A stretch of 11,588 bases of DNA from DATKMS01 sp041497995 (GTDB lineage: Bacteria > Desulfobacterota > Binatia > HRBIN30), in assembly GCA_041497995.1 (NCBI GenBank), contig JBGQHM010000211.1:1-11588 (forward strand), written 5' to 3'. A model generated the notes under the pieces. That model did no database searches. It was not told the origin of the DNA and was given only the letters and a program-made list of their open reading frames with translations. The position numbers and the translations under genes are program-made. Of this stretch, positions 5,121-11,588 are shown in pieces. How positions within the stretch are numbered: the first letter of the stretch is position 1; each line of letters starts with the position of its first letter.

Positions 5121-8100
5121 ATGTCACCCGCCGACCGCACCCAGGCGCTCCGCGCCGCGATCGAGGAACGCATCCTCGTCCTCGACGGCGCGATGGGAAC
5201 GGCGATCCAGGCGTGCGACCTGACCGCCGGCGACTTCGGTGGGCCAAGCCTCGAGGGCTGCAATGAACATCTGGTGCTGACCCGGCCGGATGTGATCGAG
5301 AAGATCCATCGCGATTACCTGGCCGCCGGTGCGGACATCGTCGAGACCGACACCTTCGGCGGCACCCGTATCGTGCTCGCCGAGTACGCTCTGCAGGACA
5401 AGGTGCACGAGATCAACTTCGTCGCCGCACAGCTCGCGCGCAAAGCCGCCGACGCCATGTCGACGCCGGGGCGGCCACGTTTCGTCGCCGGCTCAATGGG
5501 GCCGGGGACCAAGACGATCTCGGTGACCGGCGGCGTGACCTTCGACGAAGTACGGTCAGCATACACGGATCAGACGATCGCCCTCATCGAGGGTGGTACC
5601 GACATCCTGTACTTGGAGACCCAGCAAGACACGCTCAACGTGAAAGCGTCGCTGCTCGGGATCGACGACGCCTTCGCCCATCTCGGGCGGAGCGTGCCGG
5701 TGGTGCTCTCCGTGTCGATCGAAACCATGGGCACGATGCTCGCCGGGCAGTCGATCGAGGCGCTGTACGTCTCGATGGAGCACCGCGACCTGTTCGCCAT
5801 CGGCATGAACTGCGCCACCGGTCCCGACTTCATGACTGATCACTTGCGCACGCTCGCCGAGATCTCACGTTTTCCGATCTCGATCTTTCCGAATGCCGGC
5901 CTGCCGGATGAAGAGGGGCACTACAACGAGCTGCCGGCGATGCTGGCGAAGAAGGTGGAGCGCTTCTGCGCCGAGGGCTGGGTGAACATCATCGGCGGGT
6001 GCTGCGGCACGACGGCGGAGCACATTCGCATGCTCGCCGCGGTCGCGGCACGTCACCGGCCGCGTCGCCCGGTGACCATGCACCGCTCCATCGTTTCGGG
6101 GGTCGAAACGTTGGTCATCGACGACGACACGCGTCCGGTCATCGTCGGTGAGCGCACCAACGTCCTCGGCAGTCGCAAGTTCAAGCAGCTGATCGCCGCG
6201 GGCGAGATCGATCAGGCCGCCGAAGTCGGCCGCGCCCAGGTGCGCAAGGGCGCACATGTGCTCGACGTCTGCCTGCAGGATCCCGATCGCAACGAGATGG
6301 CCGACGTCACCGCCTTCCTCGAAACGCTGGTGAAGAAGATCAAAGTGCCGGTCATGATCGACTCCACCGACGCCGCGGTGATCGAGCAGTCACTGAAGCG
6401 CACGCAGGGGAAGTCGATCATCAACTCGATCAATCTCGAGGACGGCGAGGAACGCTTCCACAAAGTCGTGCCGATGGCGCGCTGCTTCGGCGCCGCGCTG
6501 GTAGTCGGCTGCATCGACGAGGACAGACAGCAAGCGCAGGCGGTCACCCGCGAACGCAAGCTGCAGATCGCGCAACGCTCCCACGATCTGCTCACCACGA
6601 AATACGGTGTGCCGGCCGAGGACATCATCTTCGACGCGCTCGTCTTCCCGGTGGGCACCGGCGACAAGAACTACATTGGTTCGGGCGTCGAGACGGTCGA
6701 GGGCATCCGGCTCATCAAACAAGCGTTGCCGCAATGCAAGACGATCCTCGGCATCTCGAACGTCTCCTTCGGTCTGCCGCCCGCCGGGCGTGAAGTGCTC
6801 AACTCGGTCTTCCTCTACCACTGCGTCCAAGCCGGCCTCGACCTGGCGATCGTCAACTCGGAGAAGCTCGAGCGCTATCCGTCGATTCCGGAGGAGGAGC
6901 GGCGCCTTGCTGAAGATCTGATCTGGTGGCGCGGCGATGATCCGATCGCCGCTTTCAGCAACCACTTTCGCTCCAAGGCGCCGAAGAAGACGGTCGAGCA
7001 GCGGCGCGATCTGCCGCTGGATGAACGCCTGGCCCTGTACATTCTCGAAGGCTCGAAGGATGGTTTGTTCGGCGATCTCGATGAAGCCCTGCGCGGCCGC
7101 AAGCCGCTCGAGATCGTCAATGGCCCGCTCATGGCCGGCATGGATGAGGTGGGCCGGCTCTTTGGCGCCAACGAGATGATCGTCGCCGAGGTGTTGCAGT
7201 CCGCCGAAGCGATGAAGGCGGCGGTGGCCCACCTCGAGCCGCACATGGAGAAGGCCGATAGCTCGAGCAAAGGCACGATCGTGCTCGCCACCGTGAAGGG
7301 CGACGTGCACGACATCGGCAAGAACTTGGTGGACATCATCCTCGGCAACAATGGTTTCAAGATCGTGAATCTCGGTATCAAGGTGCCGCCGGAGGAGTTG
7401 ATCAAGGCGTATCGACAGCACAACCCGGACGCGATCGGGCTGTCCGGCCTACTGGTGAAGTCGGCGCAGATGATGGTGGTGACGGCGCAGGACCTCAAGG
7501 CCGCGGGCGTCAGCTGTCCGATCCTGGTGGGCGGCGCGGCGCTCTCGAATCGCTTCACGCGCCTGAAGATCGCGCCGGAGTACGAAGGCGTGGTGGCGTA
7601 CGCCAAGGACGCGATGACCGGCTTGGATCTCGCCAACCAGCTGATGGACGCGCACAAGCGGCATGTCATGGGGCTGAAGCTGGTGGATGAAACCAAACAG
7701 CTGCAGGCTGCGGGACCCAAGAAGTATCAAGCCGACGGCGCCGCAGTGGTGCCTGCGCGCCGGTCGAACATTGCGCCAGTCGACGTGGTGCCGACGCCAC
7801 CAGATTTGCGGTCGCACGTCATCCGCGACTACGACCTCGATACCATCTTCCGTTACATCAACCCTGCGATGCTCTACACGCGTCACCTTGGCTTCAAAGG
7901 CAAGTTCGAGGAAGCGGTGGCGGCGGGCAACACCAAGGCGAAGGAGCTGCGCGAGCAGGTCGCGGCGGTCGAAGCGATCATGTTGGCGCGCGAAGACATC
8001 ACGGCGAAGGCGGTGTACCGCTTCCTTCCGGCACACGCCGACGGTGACCGGTTGCTCATCTCCACGGGCGACGGCCGCACCGTGCTCGACAGCTTCCACT

Positions 8101-8684
8101 TCGGCCGCCAAGCGGCGGAGCCACACCTCTGCCTGGCCGACTTTGTACTGCCGGTTGATGCGGGTCGTCCGGACTACGTGTGCTTGTTCACAACGACGGT
8201 CGGACCTGGGGTGCGCAAGCTCGCCGAGCAGTGGAAGGACCAAGGTGAGTATCTCAAGTCACACATCTTGCAGGTGCTGGCGCTCGAAGGGGCGGAGGCC
8301 TTTGCGGAGGTGCTGCATCAGAAGATCCGCGAGATGTGGGGCTTCGCCGACCCGGCCGGTACAACCATGATGGATCTCTTCAAAGCGAAGTACCGCAGCA
8401 TCCGCGTCTCCTTCGGCTACCCGGCCTGCCCGCGCCTCGAAGATCAGGAGCAGCTCTTCCGTCTACTTGACGTGAGCAAGCACATCGGCGTGCACCTCAC
8501 CGAAGGCTACATGATGGAGCCCGAAGGATCCGTGAGCGCGCTGGTCCTGCACCACCCGGGCGCCAAGTACTTCAACCTGTCGCCGGAAGATATCGAGCGC
8601 CTGGAGCGCGAGATCGAGAAGGCGCAGCCCCCGAAGCCGGCGCCCGATCTGCTGCAGGAGCCGGTACGCGAAGAAGCCCCGTGA
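5121..8684 (+). CDS. metH: Cobalamin-dependent methionine synthase
   Basis: Transfers the methyl group of 5-methyl-tetrahydrofolate to homocysteine through cob(I)alamin in the cytosol, making methionine. The 1187 residues hold all four modules. Homocysteine domain (about 1-325): LDGAMGT, TDTFGG, and zinc ligands C231 (MNCATGP) with C294/C295 (GGCCGT). Pterin domain (about 335-600): VIVGERTN and PVMIDSTD. Cap (about 630-725), then B12 domain (about 725-860) with DVHDIGKN, in which H730 should be the lower cobalt ligand, and SGLLVKS and VGGAAL. Reactivation domain (about 900-1170): RVSFGYPACP with R1095 and Y1100 for AdoMet. Length is near the 1227 of the E. coli enzyme. No frameshift is seen. 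Only a weak AGAAG precedes ATG 5121. The gene stands alone, with no metF beside it. Confidence 0.98.
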   Translation: MSPADRTQALRAAIEERILVLDGAMGTAIQACDLTAGDFGGPSLEGCNEHLVLTRPDVIEKIHRDYLAAGADIVETDTFGGTRIVLAEYALQDKVHEINFVAAQLARKAADAMSTPGRPRFVAGSMGPGTKTISVTGGVTFDEVRSAYTDQTIALIEGGTDILYLETQQDTLNVKASLLGIDDAFAHLGRSVPVVLSVSIETMGTMLAGQSIEALYVSMEHRDLFAIGMNCATGPDFMTDHLRTLAEISRFPISIFPNAGLPDEEGHYNELPAMLAKKVERFCAEGWVNIIGGCCGTTAEHIRMLAAVAARHRPRRPVTMHRSIVSGVETLVIDDDTRPVIVGERTNVLGSRKFKQLIAAGEIDQAAEVGRAQVRKGAHVLDVCLQDPDRNEMADVTAFLETLVKKIKVPVMIDSTDAAVIEQSLKRTQGKSIINSINLEDGEERFHKVVPMARCFGAALVVGCIDEDRQQAQAVTRERKLQIAQRSHDLLTTKYGVPAEDIIFDALVFPVGTGDKNYIGSGVETVEGIRLIKQALPQCKTILGISNVSFGLPPAGREVLNSVFLYHCVQAGLDLAIVNSEKLERYPSIPEEERRLAEDLIWWRGDDPIAAFSNHFRSKAPKKTVEQRRDLPLDERLALYILEGSKDGLFGDLDEALRGRKPLEIVNGPLMAGMDEVGRLFGANEMIVAEVLQSAEAMKAAVAHLEPHMEKADSSSKGTIVLATVKGDVHDIGKNLVDIILGNNGFKIVNLGIKVPPEELIKAYRQHNPDAIGLSGLLVKSAQMMVVTAQDLKAAGVSCPILVGGAALSNRFTRLKIAPEYEGVVAYAKDAMTGLDLANQLMDAHKRHVMGLKLVDETKQLQAAGPKKYQADGAAVVPARRSNIAPVDVVPTPPDLRSHVIRDYDLDTIFRYINPAMLYTRHLGFKGKFEEAVAAGNTKAKELREQVAAVEAIMLAREDITAKAVYRFLPAHADGDRLLISTGDGRTVLDSFHFGRQAAEPHLCLADFVLPVDAGRPDYVCLFTTTVGPGVRKLAEQWKDQGEYLKSHILQVLALEGAEAFAEVLHQKIREMWGFADPAGTTMMDLFKAKYRSIRVSFGYPACPRLEDQEQLFRLLDVSKHIGVHLTEGYMMEPEGSVSALVLHHPGAKYFNLSPEDIERLEREIEKAQPPKPAPDLLQEPVREEAP

Positions 8685-8825
8685 AGCGGCGCACCGGTTC
8701 TTTCGGCGACCTACCAAAACCACGGCCCCTCTCCTAGGACCATCGCCTTTTTCACCATTTGCACCTTGCCGCAACTTTGAAAGGGGCCCGGCGTTTGCTC
8801 ACCAGAAGGCAGAGTTCCCATGACA

Positions 8826-8847
8826 GCCTCGGGTCGAGAGCCGAGGC
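8826..8847 (+). promoter_or_regulatory. Hairpin abutting the ribosome site of the FecR-domain gene
   Basis: GCCTCGG (8826-8832) pairs with CCGAGGC (8841-8847) around an eight-base loop. The Shine-Dalgarno AAGGA begins at 8848, directly after the stem, and lies seven bases before ATG 8860. Such placement could tune ribosome access or protect the mRNA 5' end, but no regulator or ligand motif is recognised. Confidence 0.4.
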
Positions 8848-8859
8848 AAGGAAGCAAGG

Positions 8860-10908
8860 ATGTCCTCCGAACAGGGGATTTCAGAGGTTCCAAGCAGCCG
8901 GCGGTACAGACAGCTTGGCCGACTCAGTATCGTTCTCCTTTCAATTCTCGTGGCCGGACCGAGCCGCGCCGCGGTAGAGACACCCGCGTCGGCGGTCGGC
9001 CGCACGCCACCGCGGCTGAGCTTGATCGTCGGCGACGTCTCATTCTGGCGGCAGGGCACCGACGACTGGGTGGCGGCGCAGCTCAACATGGCCCTCGCGC
9101 CGGGCGACGCGCTGTACGCCGGTACCGGCGCACGCGCCGAGGTGCAAATCGGCGGGCGAGCGTTTGTGCGATTGGGCGACAATACGCAGCTCACGATGGC
9201 GAATCAGGAGCCGGACTTCGTCCAGCTCAAGCTCACCAGCGGACTCGCGGCACTTGACCTGCGTGAGCTGGAGCGCGGGCACAGCGTCGAAGTTGATATG
9301 GCAAACGCGGCGGTGACCGTGGAAGAACCAGGCTACTATCGGTTCGATGTCAGCGCAGACACCACAACGGTCATAACCCGCCGCGGCGGTCGCGCGCGCG
9401 TGCGGCTCAATGGCGGGCAGACGAGCGACGTTGGTCCGAACGATCGGCTCGTCATCGAGGGCGGCGACGAGCCGCAGCTCGCGGTGTACAACGCCCCGGC
9501 GGTCGACGACTGGGATCGCTGGAACTACGACCGCACGGATGGGCTGCTCGCTTCCGCGAGCTCACGCTATCTGCCGCGTGACGTGTACGGCGCGGAGACG
9601 CTGGACGAGTATGGCACGTGGACCGTCGAGCCCACGTATGGGCGCGTCTGGGTGCCGCGTGATGTGTCGCCGGGTTGGGCACCGTACAGCGCGGGCCAGT
9701 GGGCGTGGGATGGGTACTATGGCTGGACGTGGGTCGATGCGGCGCCGTGGGGTTGGGCACCCTTTCACTACGGCCGCTGGGTGTATCTGAGGAACTGTTG
9801 GGGCTGGGCTCCGGGTCCGGTCGTCTTCCGACCCGTGTACTCCCCTGCACTGGTTGCGTTCTTCGGTGGTCCCGGCTTTCGCGTCGGCGTCGGCGTGCCT
9901 TTTGTGAGCTGGGTGGCGCTCGGCTGGGGCGAGCCGCTGCTGCCGTGGTGGGGTGGTCCGGGCTTTGTCGGTGTGCCGTGCTGGCACGGCTGGGGTGGAC
10001 CACGCGTCGTCAACAACGTCTTTGTGACCAACACCACGATCGTCAACGTGCACCAGCCCAACGCGTTCGCGAACACGCGTGTGCGCAGCGCGGTCATCAC
10101 AGTGCCACGCGACGGCTTTGGCACCCGGCCCGTCGATCGGTTGCGGACGGCTGCACCGAATACACCTACCTTGCGACCGCTGGGTGGCGAGTTGCCGAGG
10201 CCGGTATCTCTCACGCGCCGCCCCGCGCCTCCGCCGCTGCCGCGAGGGGCTACAACGACGGCAGGAACTGGGCGCGATGCAGCGCGTGCGCCGAGCGTCG
10301 GACAGTCTCCGAACACGGGCACGGCATTCGCGGACCGTCACGTCGCACCGCCACGGACTGGGGCTAGCAGTGAACAGCGCGTGTCGTCGTTTACGGACGT
10401 GCCGCACGCGACCGGGCAAGCACCATCCTTCAACCAAGCGGCGCGCCGCGAACCGCCACCGCCGCCGCCACGATCGGGAAGCGAGCAGCGGGTACCTTCG
10501 GGCCACGATTTTGGTTACGGCGCAAACAGCGCGCCGGCTGCACGGCGCCAGCCGGCTCCGCCACCCGTCCGTGAGGCCGCGCGCGAACAGCCGCAGGGAG
10601 CGTTCAGTCCACCGGTGCGCCCGCGACAACCCGATCCGCCGCGCGTCGAAGAGCGTCGCCAGCCGGCGCCTGTCAGCGCGCCACCTGCGCCACCCGTAGC
10701 GTCCGCACCGGCTCCATCGGCGCGATCGTACGGCGGCGGTGGTCAAATGGTGCACCCGCATTCCGCACCCGCGCCGCGCGTGGCAGACGCACCGCAGGCC
10801 GGCGCCCCGCAGGCTGCCGCACCACCCGCAGCGGCGGCACCGATGCACGCTCCGGGTCACTCATCGGGAGGCAGCGCGCCTCGAGGCCACGCCGTCCACG
10901 CCCGATAG
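8860..10908 (+). CDS. Secreted FecR-domain protein with Trp/Gly-rich (DUF6600-like) middle and Pro/Ala-rich tail
   Basis: A 682-residue exported protein of unknown role. ATG 8860 has AAGGA seven bases upstream. A signal peptide is clear: RRYRQLGR, a hydrophobic core SIVLLSILVAG, and a likely cut after SRA (about residue 37). A FecR-type beta domain follows (about 52-205): LSLIVGDVSFWRQG, LAPGDALYAGTGARAEVQIG, VRLGDNTQL and VEEPGYYRFDV. Residues 215-380 are rich in Trp, Gly and Tyr, with repeated GWAP units (GYYGWTWVDAAPWGWAPFHYG), as in the DUF6600 proteins that go with FecR domains. From about 425 on it is low-complexity Pro/Ala/Arg, probably unfolded or surface-exposed. There is no sigma factor or TonB receptor beside it, so a FecIR signalling role is not implied; a cell-envelope or matrix role is a guess. 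Confidence 0.88.
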   Translation: MSSEQGISEVPSSRRYRQLGRLSIVLLSILVAGPSRAAVETPASAVGRTPPRLSLIVGDVSFWRQGTDDWVAAQLNMALAPGDALYAGTGARAEVQIGGRAFVRLGDNTQLTMANQEPDFVQLKLTSGLAALDLRELERGHSVEVDMANAAVTVEEPGYYRFDVSADTTTVITRRGGRARVRLNGGQTSDVGPNDRLVIEGGDEPQLAVYNAPAVDDWDRWNYDRTDGLLASASSRYLPRDVYGAETLDEYGTWTVEPTYGRVWVPRDVSPGWAPYSAGQWAWDGYYGWTWVDAAPWGWAPFHYGRWVYLRNCWGWAPGPVVFRPVYSPALVAFFGGPGFRVGVGVPFVSWVALGWGEPLLPWWGGPGFVGVPCWHGWGGPRVVNNVFVTNTTIVNVHQPNAFANTRVRSAVITVPRDGFGTRPVDRLRTAAPNTPTLRPLGGELPRPVSLTRRPAPPPLPRGATTTAGTGRDAARAPSVGQSPNTGTAFADRHVAPPRTGASSEQRVSSFTDVPHATGQAPSFNQAARREPPPPPPRSGSEQRVPSGHDFGYGANSAPAARRQPAPPPVREAAREQPQGAFSPPVRPRQPDPPRVEERRQPAPVSAPPAPPVASAPAPSARSYGGGGQMVHPHSAPAPRVADAPQAGAPQAAAPPAAAAPMHAPGHSSGGSAPRGHAVHAR

Positions 10909-10946
10909 GGCCTGCGGCCAGCGTCATTTCTATGGCCCGCTCCCTC

Positions 10947-10970
10947 CTTCGACGGGGCTCAGGACAGGGT
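10947..10970. repeat. Dispersed-repeat-like string CCTTCGACGGGGCTCAGGAC
   Basis: This short gap between the FecR-domain gene and the Rieske gene contains a string very like the CCTTCGACxxGCTCAGGAC repeat often seen between genes in environmental bacterial genomes. Only one copy is in the window, so repetition cannot be shown here. Function unknown. Confidence 0.35.
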
Positions 10971-11014
10971 TGGTCGCTCCGGGCTGGCAACTCCGACAGA
11001 CTAGTGGCGCGTCG

Positions 11015-11374
11015 CTACGACACCTGATCCGGGGCAGCGATCACTTCGTCGCCCCGGATCGTCAGCGGCACCGCCGTCAGGAACTTTCCACACGGCGGGC
11101 CCCAGATGCACTCGCCGGTGTCGGGCAGATACTGCGCGCCGTGGGTGGCGCACTGGATGTAGCGCTCGTCCTCGGTCATCAATTGGTTCTCGATCCAGTC
11201 GAGGCTGATCGGGATGTGGCAGCAGCGATTGACGTAGGCGTAGAAGTTCCCGTCGTGGTTGATGACGAAGCACTCCTCCTCGTGGCCGTCGATGATGAGG
11301 AAGAACTTCTTCGTGCGCCCGGCCCGCAGCTCGCCGACGCGGGCGACGACGACGGACGATACTTCGCTTGCCAT
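11015..11374 (-). CDS. Small Rieske [2Fe-2S] domain protein
   Basis: A 119-residue single-domain Rieske protein. Cluster ligands are visible as CCH (Cys-x-His) in YVNRCCHIPISLDW and CATHGA (Cys-x-x-His) in YIQCATHGAQYLPDTG, with 22 residues between the two boxes. That spacing is longer than the 15-18 usual in Rieske ferredoxins but typical, as I recall, of a group of small proteins with an SLDW...ENxFxTEDxRYIQCATHG pattern. GPPCGKFL follows near the C-terminus. I take ATG 11374; an in-frame ATG at 11452 would add 26 residues with no family character. The ribosome site is weak (AGG ten bases upstream). It is probably an electron carrier or an oxygenase-linked ferredoxin; no partner oxygenase is nearby. 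It diverges from hsdM. Confidence 0.88.
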   Translation of the reverse strand: MASEVSSVVVARVGELRAGRTKKFFLIIDGHEEECFVINHDGNFYAYVNRCCHIPISLDWIENQLMTEDERYIQCATHGAQYLPDTGECIWGPPCGKFLTAVPLTIRGDEVIAAPDQVS

Positions 11375-11419
11375 AGCGGGGCAGCCTAAAGCGTTGGAGA
11401 CGAGACGTAAAGTGGGAAC

Positions 11420-11450
11420 GGGGACGTTCGTTCGCACTGCTCTTGTCCCC
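11420..11450. repeat. GGGGAC/GTCCCC inverted repeat
   Basis: GGGGAC (11420-11425) and GTCCCC (11445-11450) flank 19 bases containing GTTCGTTCG, in the gap between the Rieske gene and hsdM. Strings like GGGAACGGGGACG are familiar next to REP-associated (IS200-like) transposases, so this may be a mobile-element end or a REP-type hairpin. No transposase is present, and the call is tentative. Confidence 0.3.
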
Positions 11451-11477
11451 ATCAGCGACGTGCGCTAACGGGGCGGC

Positions 11478-11588
11478 ATGCTGACCGGCGAAGTTCGCAA
11501 CCAAGTTGATCAGATCTTGAATGCCTTCTGGTCGGGTGGCATCTCCAATCCGCTCGAAGTCATTTAGCAGATTACCTACCTGCTGTTC
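11478..11588 (+). pseudogene. hsdM: Type I restriction-modification methyltransferase start (hsdM), interrupted by TAG
   Basis: ATG 11478, with GGGG four bases upstream, opens LTGEVRNQVDQILNAFWSGG followed by ISNPLEVI, then TAG at 11565-11567, then QITYLLF to the window end. The sequence around the stop matches the well-known HsdM N-terminus, where a Glu (GAG) is expected at the TAG position: ISNPLEVIEQITYLLF. A Trp normally follows QI; here it is Leu (TTG for TGG). HsdM normally methylates adenine with HsdS and works with HsdR. With an amber stop after 29 codons the full protein cannot be made from this start; a later start could give a truncated form. The rest of the gene is beyond the window. 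A sequencing error is possible. Confidence 0.75.

Noticed and set aside
6390..7421. Minus-strand open frame of 343 codons inside metH
   Set aside because: It mirrors the MetH coding frame; MetH motifs on the plus strand are unambiguous.
8685..8859. Possible terminator or c-di-GMP riboswitch between metH and the FecR-domain gene
   Set aside because: GGCCCCT (8724-8730) and AGGGGCC (8782-8788) are complementary but 51 bases apart with no T-run after them, and the conserved c-di-GMP riboswitch core is absent.
9562..10860. Minus-strand open frame of 432 codons
   Set aside because: It is a high-GC shadow of the FecR-domain gene; the product is Arg/Cys-rich with no recognisable domain or ribosome site.

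Overview
The window is GC-rich bacterial DNA with dense coding, frequent GTG starts and mostly short intergenic gaps. It reads like the chromosome of an uncultured soil or sediment bacterium of deltaproteobacterial or Binatota-like type. That placement is an inference from overall gene style and the MetH subtype; there is no rRNA or other decisive marker here. No complete, clearly unprecedented system is visible. The most interesting stretch is a toxin-antitoxin-rich, partly decayed island (about 2340-4560) that contains an integron attC-like site.

Layout, left to right. A class III PLP aminotransferase runs off the left edge on the minus strand (1-729). It diverges from a plus-strand pair: a cytidylate-kinase-like protein (904-1563) and a VIT/CCC1-type metal transporter (1603-2337). 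Converging on the transporter is a minus-strand HepT/MntA toxin-antitoxin operon (2351-3221). Next comes debris: a plus-strand ORF that fuses a HigB piece to a HigA piece (3291-3464), and a minus-strand gene with uracil-DNA-glycosylase-like motifs broken by a one-base frameshift (3354-3913). A 63-bp folded element (3930-3992) then separates that gene from an intact minus-strand antitoxin/MazF-PemK pair (4002-4540).

A 580-bp non-coding stretch (4541-5120) with degenerate 10-bp repeats and inverted repeats leads into metH (5121-8684), a complete four-module B12-dependent methionine synthase. After it comes a secreted FecR-domain protein with a Trp/Gly-rich middle and a Pro/Ala-rich tail (8860-10908), then a minus-strand small Rieske [2Fe-2S] protein (11015-11374). 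The start of a type I restriction methyltransferase gene (hsdM, from 11478) closes the window; it carries an in-frame TAG after 29 codons.

How the parts fit. metH, the aminotransferase, the Rieske protein and the VIT transporter look like ordinary housekeeping or accessory metabolism. The 2.2-kb island holds two intact toxin-antitoxin modules, one wrecked one, a wrecked DNA-repair-like gene and an attC-like hairpin, all on the minus strand except the HigBA scar. This is what a decaying gene-cassette or addiction-module hotspot would look like. The broken hsdM at the right edge may be a second patch of accessory DNA.
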